A stretch of DNA of 32,510 bases, from assembly GCA_964474415.1 (NCBI GenBank), contig CAYYSO010000011.1, positions 1 through 32,510 of the forward strand, read 5' to 3'. This DNA is from Methylomarinum sp964474415 (GTDB lineage Bacteria; Pseudomonadota; Gammaproteobacteria; Methylococcales; Methylomonadaceae). The translations under genes and the position numbers were made by a program. The notes under the pieces are model-generated. The model worked only from the letters and a program-made list of their open reading frames with translations. It ran no database searches and was not told the origin of the DNA. This document shows, piece after piece, positions 25,140 to 32,461 of the stretch (position 1 is its first letter; every line of letters begins with the position of its first letter).

Positions 25140-26045
25140 ATGAATGCTTTATCAATTAAAAATCTGAAAAAAACGTATAACAATGGCTTCGTTGCCTTAA
25201 AGGGTATTGACCTGAATGTAGAAGACGGTGATTTTTTTGCCTTATTGGGTCCCAATGGCGCCGGTAAATCAACAGCTATAGGTATTATCAGCTCTATGGT
25301 TAATAAAACCAGCGGGTCGGTGAGTATTTTTGGACATGATCTGGAAAAAGACAATGCCCGGGCTAAAAGTTGCATCGGTCTGGTGCCTCAGGAGATTAAT
25401 TTTAATCAGTTTGAAACGGTTGAAAATATTGTTTTAAATCAGGCAGGTTTCTATGGTATCCCTAAAAAGGAAGCGCGAATACGGGCTAATAAATGTCTGC
25501 AACAAATGCAGTTATGGGAAAAACGCAACACCGTGTCCAGACGTCTTTCGGGCGGGATGAAACGGCGGGTAATGATTGCCCGGGCTTTGGTGCATTCTCC
25601 CCGATTATTGATTCTGGATGAGCCGACGGCCGGGGTGGATATAGAAATACGTTATTCCATGTGGAATATGATGAAGGAAGTGAACAGCCTGGGCACAACG
25701 ATTATTTTGACGACCCATTATCTGGAAGAGGCCGAAAGTCTGTGTCGAAATATTGCCATTATCAATCAGGGTGAGATTGTGGAAAATTCTGATATGCGTA
25801 GTTTGCTAAGTCGTATCAATATGGAACATTTTATGCTGAATCTTGCCAAACCCGTCGATTCAGCTCCACTGATTGATGGTTATCAGATCGAATTGTCGGA
25901 ACCCAATGTGCTGAATGTCGCGGTGCCTAAAGATAAAGGGCTTAACCAGTTATTTCAGCAATTATCGGAACACAATATTGAGGTGCTCAGTTTGAAAAAT
26001 AAATCCAACCGTCTTGAGCAATTATTTATGGATCTTGTGCAATGA
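25140..26045 (+). CDS. yadG: ABC transporter ATP-binding protein (YadG-like)
   Basis: A 301-residue ATPase closely resembling E. coli YadG. Walker A is GPNGAGKST (37-45), the Q-loop is VPQEINFNQFETV, the signature is LSGGMKRR (137-144), Walker B is LLILDEPTAGVD (157-168) and the switch His is in LTTHYLEEAE. The C-terminal extension (NRLEQLFMDLVQ) also matches YadG. It should energize the ABC-2-type permease encoded next, whose ATG overlaps its stop by 4 bases. The substrate of YadGH is not established; a drug or cell-envelope export role is usually assumed. The gene is divergent from ppx. Confidence 0.92.
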   Translation: MNALSIKNLKKTYNNGFVALKGIDLNVEDGDFFALLGPNGAGKSTAIGIISSMVNKTSGSVSIFGHDLEKDNARAKSCIGLVPQEINFNQFETVENIVLNQAGFYGIPKKEARIRANKCLQQMQLWEKRNTVSRRLSGGMKRRVMIARALVHSPRLLILDEPTAGVDIEIRYSMWNMMKEVNSLGTTIILTTHYLEEAESLCRNIAIINQGEIVENSDMRSLLSRINMEHFMLNLAKPVDSAPLIDGYQIELSEPNVLNVAVPKDKGLNQLFQQLSEHNIEVLSLKNKSNRLEQLFMDLVQ

Positions 26046-26806
26046 ATGTCTCGATTGCATTACGTACCATTGTCGCTAAGGAAATTCGCCGTTTTATCCG
26101 TATCTGGCCACAAACATTATTGCCGCCGGCGATTACGACATCACTTTATTTTCTTATTTTTGGTAAATTGATTGGTGACAGGATTGGATTGATTAATGGC
26201 GCCAGCTATATGGATTATATTGTGCCGGGTGTGGTATTAATGTCGGTTATCAGCCATTCTTACGCCAATGTGGTGTCATCGTTCTATTCGACCAAATTCC
26301 AGCGCCATATTGAAGAATTGCTGGTTGCGCCAGTGCCTAACTGGGTTATTTTGGCGGGTTATGTCAGTGGCGGTATTGCCCGGGGTTTACTGGTAGGACT
26401 GGTGGTGGCCGGTATTTCAACGTTATTTGCAGAAATCAATGTTCAGCATTGGGGGGTCAGTATCGCTGTTTTTATTTTAACGGCAACTTTATTTGCCCTG
26501 GCGGGATTTATTAATGCCGTGTTTGCAGACAGTTTTGATGATATCTCTATTATCCCTAATTTTGTGTTAACGCCATTAAGTTATCTGGGTGGGGTGTTTT
26601 ATTCTGTCTCCATGCTGCCCGCTATCTGGCAAACGATCTCTCTGGGTAATCCCATTTTGTACATGATTAACGCCTTTCGCTACGGTTTAATTGGGATATC
26701 GGATGTGAAAATTGAGCTGGCTTTTGCCATTACCGGGGGATTTATTATGGCCATGACGTTATTCAGTCTATTTTTGTTACATAAGGGAGTAGGGATTAAG
26801 AATTAA
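26042..26806 (+). CDS. yadH: ABC-2 type transporter permease (YadH-like)
   Basis: A 254-residue inner-membrane protein with six predicted membrane segments. Typical ABC-2 features are IVAKEIRRFIRIWPQTLLPP at the start, YMDYIVPGVVLMSVI, the motif NFVLTPLSYLGGVFYSVSMLP and NPILYMINAFRYGLIG. Length and motifs match E. coli YadH (about 256). It dimerizes to form the transport channel with YadG, and the overlapping start shows translational coupling. It is convergent with fnr, with a MITE-like element in between. Confidence 0.92.
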   Translation: MNVSIALRTIVAKEIRRFIRIWPQTLLPPAITTSLYFLIFGKLIGDRIGLINGASYMDYIVPGVVLMSVISHSYANVVSSFYSTKFQRHIEELLVAPVPNWVILAGYVSGGIARGLLVGLVVAGISTLFAEINVQHWGVSIAVFILTATLFALAGFINAVFADSFDDISIIPNFVLTPLSYLGGVFYSVSMLPAIWQTISLGNPILYMINAFRYGLIGISDVKIELAFAITGGFIMAMTLFSLFLLHKGVGIKN

Positions 26807-26854
26807 GGTAGTTAGCAATAGGCAAACAACTCATATTATTCCCACGCTCTGCGG

Positions 26855-26961
26855 CATTGCCATTAACTTAAGAAAATGCGGGCGCGGGGGTAGGTGCGAA
26901 TTCATTCGCACCTACAACCAGAGCGTTAAATTTAACAAAACGACTTAACTTAATGGCAGTG
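26855..26961 (-). mobile_element. MITE-like element, copy A
   Basis: A 107-base element bounded by CATTGCCATTAACTTAAG and CTTAACTTAATGGCAGTG, inverted repeats matching at 16 of 18 positions. Its centre is a perfect 26-base palindrome (12+2+12, 26890-26915). It is the reverse complement of copy B near the right end of the window. The flanks ACGCTCTGCGG and ACATTCTACGT agree at 7 of 11 positions, possibly a decayed 11-base target duplication. Between convergent yadH and fnr, the central stem could also terminate transcription. Confidence 0.75.
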
Positions 26962-26986
26962 ACATTCTACGTCTTCTGCGCCCTGT

Positions 26987-27688
26987 TTATTCGACCGGTT
27001 CCAGAATCTGTTTTAATCCCAACAGATTGTTAATTTCAATAGACCGGTTTTGTACATAAATTAACTCTTCCTGCTGAAACTTTTTTAATAGTCGACTGAC
27101 TGTTTCCAGAGCCAAACCAAGGTGATTGCCGATTTCCTGGCGGGTTAATGACAAAGTAAAAGCTGAAGAGGAAAAGCCGCGTTTTTTCAAACGTTCAGAC
27201 AGGCTTATCAGAAAATAAGCCAGACGCTCTTCTGCCGGTCTTTTGCTTAAAACCAGCTGGTTTGTATCCATATTGACTTTTTCGCCGGTGTGGCGAAAAA
27301 GTTCCCGGGTAATGCCGGGGACTTTGCGGAAAAGATCGTTCATGCTGGAAGCCGGTAACACACAGAAACTGCTGGTTTCCAGGGCAATAGCGGAACAATG
27401 ATGCAGGTCATTGGACAAGCCGTCAAACCCCAGCAGTTCACCGGGTAACAGAATATTCAAGATATGCTCATTGCCATGCGGGTCATTGGCAACTAATTTG
27501 GCGCTACCGGATTTTATTGCCAGCACACCTCTAAAGTCATCGCCTTCGCGATAAATAAATTCACCGCGTTGCAAGGTTTTTTTTGCTTTAATCACCTGAC
27601 TGATATTTTCGATTTCCTGCTGGGATAGGCCGCGTGGCAGACATATATTATCCAGGCTGCAATTATTGCAACTGACTTTATTTTGCAT
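26987..27688 (-). CDS. fnr: FNR-type oxygen-sensing transcriptional regulator
   Basis: A 233-residue Crp/Fnr-family regulator with the full set of FNR [4Fe-4S] cysteines: C7, C10 and C16 (CNNCSLDNIC) and C109 in LETSSFC, which aligns with C122 of E. coli Fnr. A cyclic-nucleotide-like beta-roll (about 25-125), a dimerization helix and a helix-turn-helix with TRQEIGNHLGLALETVSRLL follow. The recognition residues E195, S198 and R199 (ETVSR) predict binding to TTGAT-N4-ATCAA sites. It should switch anaerobic or microaerobic genes. The ATG at 27688 is used; an in-frame TTG 6 bases upstream is possible. It lies 46 bases behind moeA on the same strand and may share its transcript. Confidence 0.93.
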   Translation of the reverse strand: MQNKVSCNNCSLDNICLPRGLSQQEIENISQVIKAKKTLQRGEFIYREGDDFRGVLAIKSGSAKLVANDPHGNEHILNILLPGELLGFDGLSNDLHHCSAIALETSSFCVLPASSMNDLFRKVPGITRELFRHTGEKVNMDTNQLVLSKRPAEERLAYFLISLSERLKKRGFSSSAFTLSLTRQEIGNHLGLALETVSRLLKKFQQEELIYVQNRSIEINNLLGLKQILEPVE

Positions 27689-27734
27689 AGGCAAATAGAG
27701 ATCCAGTAAAGATTGGCCTAATTATACAGGATTG

Positions 27735-28994
27735 TTACAGGAACCCGGCAAAAGGTTGTACTGTGACGGTATCGCCGGATTCAACATCAGTTCTGTCATG
27801 TTCGAGAACGATAAAGGCATTGGCCAGACTCATGGATCGCAATATGCCGGAACCCTGTTTGCCGGTGGTTTTTACAAGCCATTCGCCATTGCTGCCCCGA
27901 TAGAGAATGCCGCGAACAATTTCAGTTCGTCCCGGTTTCTTACGGATATTTTCAGCGCTTTTTACAGTTAATGGGGGAGCAATGGGTTTGTCAGTGATGC
28001 CCAGCATTTTCTCCAGGGCGGGTTTAACAAATAGGTAAAAAGTGACCATGACCGCAACCGGGTTTCCGGGCAAACCAAAAAACAGACTGTTACCCAAATG
28101 ACCAAAAGCCATGGGTCGCCCCGGTTTTATGGCCAGTTTCCAGAAATCAATTTGCCCTGAAGATTGTAATGCGGTTTTTGTGTAGTCGGCATCACCAACC
28201 GAAACGCCGCCGGATGAAATAATCATATCGGCAATCTGTCCGGCTTCATTAAATCGCTGCAAAAGCGTATCAGGGTTATCCTCTAGTATGCCCAGGTTAA
28301 TAATTTCTATATCCGCTCTGTCCAGGGCGGCTTGCAGACTATAACGGTTACTGTCATAGATACCCTTATTTCCGGGTTGCTTGCCAAGCGCATAAACTTC
28401 ATTACCGGTTGAAGCAATTGCAACACGCAACTTACGTTTTACTTTGATTTCTGCAACTCCAATGGAGGCTAGCAAGCCGATGTCGGGAGCTGTCAGGTAT
28501 TTCCCCGGTTGTAAAACTGTTTCACCCTGTTGCAGGTCTTCGCCGGCCAAACGGATATTTTCTCCTGAGCGATGTTGAGAATCGATAACGATAAAATCAT
28601 CATGAATATCGACATGTTCTTGCATTAACACGCTATCAACGCCAGATGGAATGAGTGCGCCCGTCATAATGCGGATACATTGTCCCGGTTGCAAAGGTTT
28701 TACCCATGAATCGCCGGCAAAAATCTTGCCGATAATCGATAATTGTTTGCTGCCTTGGTTGGGAATATCACTGCTGTGAATGGCGTAACCATCGACTGCC
28801 GCATTATTGTGTGCCGGTACATTAAACGGGGCGGTCACCAATTCAAAAAGAGTTCGTCCGCTAGCATTTTCAATATTGATACATTCATAGTCATCAATCG
28901 ACGTAGTCCGCGATAAAATATCGGCCAGAGCGCAATCAACCGGTATTAGTCCGGATTCATAAATATCGGTGCAGCTAGGTTGTTTGATGATCAT
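27735..28994 (-). CDS. moeA: Molybdopterin molybdenumtransferase
   Basis: MoeA inserts molybdate into adenylated molybdopterin to form Moco. The 419-residue length fits, and family motifs appear in order: VPAHNNAAVDGYAI, IMTGALIPSGVDSVLMQEH, the Gly-rich segment IGVAEIKVKRKLRVAIASTGNE, SSGGVSVGDADYTK, KPGRPMAFG and FGLPGNPVAVMVTFYL. The usual Asp of the PxxDNSAMDG loop is replaced in part (HNNAAVDG), but the key VDGYA remains. It starts 1 base after the soxZ stop, so soxY-soxZ-moeA form one translation unit. A link with sulfur oxidation is plausible because SoxCD-type and SorA-type sulfite-oxidizing enzymes use Moco. Confidence 0.93.
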   Translation of the reverse strand: MIIKQPSCTDIYESGLIPVDCALADILSRTTSIDDYECINIENASGRTLFELVTAPFNVPAHNNAAVDGYAIHSSDIPNQGSKQLSIIGKIFAGDSWVKPLQPGQCIRIMTGALIPSGVDSVLMQEHVDIHDDFIVIDSQHRSGENIRLAGEDLQQGETVLQPGKYLTAPDIGLLASIGVAEIKVKRKLRVAIASTGNEVYALGKQPGNKGIYDSNRYSLQAALDRADIEIINLGILEDNPDTLLQRFNEAGQIADMIISSGGVSVGDADYTKTALQSSGQIDFWKLAIKPGRPMAFGHLGNSLFFGLPGNPVAVMVTFYLFVKPALEKMLGITDKPIAPPLTVKSAENIRKKPGRTEIVRGILYRGSNGEWLVKTTGKQGSGILRSMSLANAFIVLEHDRTDVESGDTVTVQPFAGFL

Positions 28995-28995
28995 G

Positions 28996-29307
28996 CTATT
29001 TTATGAAATGATCCTGGCTATCGCTGATTTGTTGATTGTCCAGCCAGCTGACGGTGATTTTATCGCCAGCTTGAGCGTTGTTCAATCTGAATGCAAAGTA
29101 GGGATCTTTAGAAATACTGCCGCCCAGATCGGCGGAAATAATGACTTTATCATTGAGTTTAATGGTTAATTCCTGAATATAATGCGCGGGAATCAACTTT
29201 CCTGTTTTTTCATCCCGGTTGCGACCGTTTTCCATGGGATGGGCAATGAGTGTTCTGATTTGGGTTTTACCCTCCAGATGTTTGCTGCGGATTTTAATAC
29301 TGGACAT
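28996..29307 (-). CDS. soxZ: Thiosulfate oxidation carrier complex subunit SoxZ
   Basis: A 103-residue immunoglobulin-like protein that pairs with SoxY. KIRSKHLEGKTQIRTLIAHPMENGRNRDEKTGKLIPAHYIQEL is the SoxZ hallmark, followed by the strand region DLGGSISKDPYFAFRL and KITVSWLDN. The ATG at 29307 gives the usual SoxZ length and has GGGGGA before it; the frame stays open upstream but overlaps soxY. It lacks its own signal peptide, as expected, since SoxZ is exported with SoxY by Tat. SoxYZ carries sulfur intermediates on the SoxY cysteine during thiosulfate oxidation. No soxAX, soxB or soxCD is in the window. Confidence 0.95.
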   Translation of the reverse strand: MSSIKIRSKHLEGKTQIRTLIAHPMENGRNRDEKTGKLIPAHYIQELTIKLNDKVIISADLGGSISKDPYFAFRLNNAQAGDKITVSWLDNQQISDSQDHFIK

Positions 29308-29308
29308 A

Positions 29309-29770
29309 TTATCCCCCGCAACCGCCCACAGTGACCTTGACTGATTTGCGGGCGCGATATAATTGCTCATCACTGGCGGCAATGACTACAACATCACAGC
29401 TTTCGGCCATTTTAATGCGCGCCTTGATATAAACATCCACTGGTGGGGATAAATTAAATTCAGCTGCCAGTGGCACCGGGTTTTTTTCAACCAGAATATA
29501 AACCTTGTTAATATTTTCAAGATCGCTTTCAATGGTGATGGGCACTACAGCGCCATTTTCAGCGGTTCTTGGTAATTTCAGCTTTATTTTATTGCTGTCA
29601 ATGATTTCACTATCATTAAACAAGTGATTGAATGATTTTTCAAAACTTCCATCGCTAAAATTTTCTTTTAGCCATTTTCCCTGCGCATTTTGCGAATTGA
29701 CTAAAGCTGAAATGGAAAATGCAGTCAATGATGCCGCTTTTTTTAGAAAATCTCTGCGTGAATTATGCAT
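29309..29770 (-). CDS. soxY: Thiosulfate oxidation carrier protein SoxY
   Basis: A 153-residue periplasmic sulfur carrier. It begins with a Tat signal (SRRDFLKKAASLTAFSISALVNS, twin Arg at 5-6) and ends in the defining GGCGG with the sulfur-binding Cys at residue 151. The fold region has AENGAVVPITIESDLENINKVYILVEKNPVPLAAEFNLSP, typical for SoxY. soxZ starts 1 base after its stop. With only soxYZ present here, the pair may serve in partial or non-classical Sox sulfur transfer; the rest may lie elsewhere. It lies 51 bases behind thiE. Confidence 0.95.
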   Translation of the reverse strand: MHNSRRDFLKKAASLTAFSISALVNSQNAQGKWLKENFSDGSFEKSFNHLFNDSEIIDSNKIKLKLPRTAENGAVVPITIESDLENINKVYILVEKNPVPLAAEFNLSPPVDVYIKARIKMAESCDVVVIAASDEQLYRARKSVKVTVGGCGG

Positions 29771-29821
29771 GAAAGAATCTATTTAAAATAAAAGAGATAC
29801 ATTTAATAGGGAATGCCGGAA

Positions 29822-30436
29822 TCAATCAAATAAACTTTGATAAGAAACGGCTGCCTGTTGAGGTTGGTTGTCAAAAATGCCACTAATGACGGCTAACAAA
29901 TCAGCGCCGGCCGCCAATAGTTGTCCGCCATTCTCAGGTAAAATTCCGCCAATCGCAACAATGGGTATTGTTATAGAGCGCCTGGCCTGTTGTAAAGTGT
30001 CGATATGAGCCGGGGAAGCCAAAGGTTTGGAATTTGAAGGAAAAAAACGTCCGAAGGCAACATAATCAACGCCTTTGGCCTGCATTTGTTGGGCTTTTTG
30101 ACAATCGTCGTAACAAGAAACGCCTATGATGGCATTGGCTCCCAATTGTTGCCGCGCCATAGCGATGCTGCCATCATCTTTTCCCAGATGCACACCATCA
30201 GCTGAAATCTTTTGCGCCAATTCAACATTGTCGTTAATTATTAGAGGGGTATTATATTGATGGCATATAGTTAATAATTTCTTCGCCAGCATTTCAGCGT
30301 CAATCGGGGATTTGTCACGATATTGAATCACGGCGGCACCGCCTTTAAGCGCTGCAGTGACTTCTGCAATAATGGTTTCAGGGGATTTGTTAGCGGTTTG
30401 GGTGATGGCGTATAAACCTTTTTGCGGAAATTTCAT
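29822..30436 (-). CDS. thiE: Thiamine-phosphate synthase
   Basis: A 204-residue TIM-barrel enzyme that joins HMP-pyrophosphate and thiazole phosphate to make thiamine monophosphate. Motifs in order are AALKGGAAVIQYRDKS, LIINDNVELAQKISADGVHLGKDD, IIGVSCYDD, VDYVAFGRFFPSNSKP and PIVAIGGILPENGGQLLAAGADLLAVISGIF, all matching ThiE. The usual phosphate-site and Mg-binding residues (ND in INDN, D in KDD) are present. Its ATG overlaps the thiD stop by 4 bases, so the two are co-translated. Confidence 0.95.
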   Translation of the reverse strand: MKFPQKGLYAITQTANKSPETIIAEVTAALKGGAAVIQYRDKSPIDAEMLAKKLLTICHQYNTPLIINDNVELAQKISADGVHLGKDDGSIAMARQQLGANAIIGVSCYDDCQKAQQMQAKGVDYVAFGRFFPSNSKPLASPAHIDTLQQARRSITIPIVAIGGILPENGGQLLAAGADLLAVISGIFDNQPQQAAVSYQSLFD

Positions 30437-31218
30437 GCTTCCATCCAGAATAATCGGTTAGGGTTGTACTGCCCCAGGCCGGGTTTGTAGGCTGCGGCTA
30501 AAGAATTCCAGGTAAACTCCTGGGCTTCTGTGATGGCTGTAAAAGGGTCAAGTCCGTGTGCGATTAAGGCGGCAATGGCGCTGGCCAGTGTGCAGCCGGA
30601 GCCATGATAACTTTTAGGTAAGCGCTCCCAGTTGAAAGTTTCGCTTTTATTATCAGTCATAAAAACCTGATTTTTAACCAGTCGGGATTGTTCATGAGTG
30701 CCGGTTATCAGAACATAATCTACACCTTGGGATTGTAGGGTCAGGCCACAAGCGGCCAAATCCTGTTTTTTTGCCAGTTTACGCGCTTCTTCGCTATTGG
30801 GGGTTAAAACGGTTGTGAGCGGTAATAATAAATCAGTTATCGTATTAATCAGCTGATCATTAGCCAATTGCTTGCCGCCGCCTGCGGCTAATACAGGATC
30901 TAGCACAACCGGGATATGTGGATGGCGGATTAAAACAGAATGAATAGCAGCGGCTGTTTCATGATGGCCGATTAAGCCAATTTTAATAGCGGAAATCTTA
31001 AAATCAGCCAACAAAGTATCGGCTTGTTGAATAATATCTTGCGAATTTTGTGGGATCAGTTTTTTTACATTACAACTATCCTGTTCGGTTAATGCGGTGA
31101 TGATGCTGCAAGCGTGACATTGGTGGCTGATCAAGGTTTCAATATCGGCCTGAATGCCTGCGCCGCCACTGGGATCATGGCCGGAAAAAGAGAGTACAAC
31201 AGGACGGAGTTTAGACAT
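30433..31218 (-). CDS. thiD: Hydroxymethylpyrimidine/phosphomethylpyrimidine kinase
   Basis: A 261-residue ribokinase-fold enzyme that phosphorylates HMP and HMP-P to the pyrophosphate used by ThiE. FSGHDPSGGAGIQADIETL, TALTEQDS, PVVLDPVLAAGGGKQL, LTPNSEEARKL and YHGSGCTLASAIAALIAHG are the family motifs, with the catalytic region GSGC intact. No TPP riboswitch was found upstream. It is the first gene of the minus-strand thiD-thiE pair. A TATAAT on the minus strand at 31255-31260 may be its -10 box, with a poor -35. Confidence 0.94.
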   Translation of the reverse strand: MSKLRPVVLSFSGHDPSGGAGIQADIETLISHQCHACSIITALTEQDSCNVKKLIPQNSQDIIQQADTLLADFKISAIKIGLIGHHETAAAIHSVLIRHPHIPVVLDPVLAAGGGKQLANDQLINTITDLLLPLTTVLTPNSEEARKLAKKQDLAACGLTLQSQGVDYVLITGTHEQSRLVKNQVFMTDNKSETFNWERLPKSYHGSGCTLASAIAALIAHGLDPFTAITEAQEFTWNSLAAAYKPGLGQYNPNRLFWMEA

Positions 31219-31254
31219 GGATAACTTGATTGCAGGATAGCTAAAAACTGAGCT

Positions 31255-31260
31255 ATTATA
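31255..31260 (-). promoter_or_regulatory. Possible -10 box of thiD
   Basis: ATTATA on the + strand reads TATAAT on the minus strand, 37 bases before the thiD ATG. No convincing -35 hexamer lies 16-18 bases upstream, so this is weak. Confidence 0.25.
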
Positions 31261-31420
31261 CTGCAGTCTATTGCTTGGGTGGATGTTGTGCGTTAAAAAA
31301 GGTTGTTGTACTAAGGCCTACGAGGGACGGCATGAATGTACGAAGAAAAGTGGGTGTTATATTTGTACGCTCAAGCAGTCTGGGCCGGGGCGAAAGATTA
31401 TTATGAAAGGGAATAAAAAG

Positions 31421-31451
31421 TTCCCGTAAAAGATATAAACTTTTACGGGAA
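31421..31451 (-). terminator. Intrinsic terminator of the carbonic anhydrase gene
   Basis: TTCCCGTAAAAG (31421-31432) and CTTTTACGGGAA (31440-31451) pair over 12 perfect bases around a 7-base loop. On the minus strand it lies 36 bases after the carbonic anhydrase stop and is followed by CTTTTTATT, a U-tract. Confidence 0.85.
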
Positions 31452-31486
31452 AAAACTGGAAATTCCAGTAAAGGGGAGCCTTTAAA

Positions 31487-32065
31487 TTAGTGTGGTTTAC
31501 CTGCTTCAGTAGCTTCCGGTACTTCGATCAGGCGACCGCTTTTGACATCATACATGTAACCGTAGATCGGGAGTTCCGGTGGTACCAGAGGGTGATGTCT
31601 GATGTGCAATACATCGTCTACTATGCACTTGATATTATCGTCTTTGGTTAGCCAGTGGATAAATTTACCATGATGCGAGCCTTCTCCCTCGCCTACGTCT
31701 TTCCAACCGTTTTCATCTAGGGCTGCGGTACTCAGACTTTGTGCTAGTAGCTCTCCCATGATTTCATTGGTGAAGGTTTCCATTCCGCAGTCAGTGTGAT
31801 GAATGACAAACCACTCACGGGTTCCCAGTAATTTGTACGAAACGACCAGTGAGCGGATTGCATCATCGCTGGCGCGGCCTCCAGCGTTACGGATGACATG
31901 AGCGTCTCCTTCGGCAAGGCCAGCGTACTTGGCAGGATCGAGACGGGCATCCATACAGGTTAAAATAGCGAAATGCCGTCCCGGTGGCATGGGTAAATCA
32001 CCTTTGTCAAAAGTTGCTGCATATTCGCTGTTGGCTTGTAAGACTTCATCCAGGATTTTGCTCAT
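31487..32065 (-). CDS. Beta-class carbonic anhydrase
   Basis: This 192-residue enzyme interconverts CO2 and bicarbonate. Zinc ligands are C37, H90 and C93 (TCMDARLD and HHTDCGM), and the Asp39-Arg41 dyad is in place. PMPPGRHFAILTCMDARLDP, GDAHVIRNAGGRASDD, RSLVVSYKLLGTREWFVIHHTDCGM and GYMYDVKSGRLIEV match the short bacterial subclass represented by M. tuberculosis Rv1284. No signal peptide is seen, so it is cytoplasmic. The frame is open 15 codons upstream, but ATG 32065 fits the family N-terminus and has GGAG about 10 bases before it. It is a single gene with a strong terminator, probably supplying bicarbonate for carboxylations. Confidence 0.93.
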   Translation of the reverse strand: MSKILDEVLQANSEYAATFDKGDLPMPPGRHFAILTCMDARLDPAKYAGLAEGDAHVIRNAGGRASDDAIRSLVVSYKLLGTREWFVIHHTDCGMETFTNEIMGELLAQSLSTAALDENGWKDVGEGEGSHHGKFIHWLTKDDNIKCIVDDVLHIRHHPLVPPELPIYGYMYDVKSGRLIEVPEATEAGKPH

Positions 32066-32303
32066 GTAGAGGCTCCGTTTGTCTAAAAAAGAGTATACAG
32101 GATAAGGCAATAGTTTAAGGGTTAAAATATTAAAATAGTTTATAGATTATAAATATATTGTTTATAATTTACCTAGATACAGTATCGAAATGAGGTGATA
32201 TTGGCGATATGTAAAAATTGCAAAGTAGATATGTGGAAACACTATGAGTAAATACAGGTATGAACGAAGTGTTTTTAAAATATTTTCTATGAAAGATGTT
32301 CGG
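32066..32303. other. Non-coding interval upstream of carbonic anhydrase
   Basis: About 240 very AT-rich bases. It should hold the minus-strand promoter of the carbonic anhydrase gene, but AT-richness makes boxes unreliable. No gene or repeat is recognised before the MITE-like element that follows. Confidence 0.35.
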
Positions 32304-32314
32304 GGTATAAAAAG

Positions 32315-32437
32315 CATAGCCATTAAGTTAAGTCTTTTTGTTAAATTTAGCGTTGGTTGTAGGTACGGATTTATCCGTACAATGCGAATGAATTCACACC
32401 TATACCCGATCCGCATATTCTTAACTTAATGGTAGTG
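32315..32437 (+). mobile_element. MITE-like element, copy B, with 11-bp target duplication
   Basis: A 123-base element bounded by CATAGCCATTAAGTTAAG and CTTAACTTAATGGTAGTG (15 of 18 positions inverted). It is homologous to copy A in opposite orientation, sharing TTGTTAAATTTA and the GCGAATGAATTC core. It is flanked on both sides by GGTATAAAAAG (32304-32314 and 32438-32448), a perfect 11-base direct repeat expected of a transposition target duplication. It has no coding capacity, so it would need a transposase acting in trans. Confidence 0.8.
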
Positions 32438-32461
32438 GGTATAAAAAGGGAGGTAAAATAT

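Noticed and set aside
31219..31420. Possible TPP riboswitch upstream of thiD
   Set aside because: The conserved CTGAGA-type core and three-way junction elements were not found on the minus strand.
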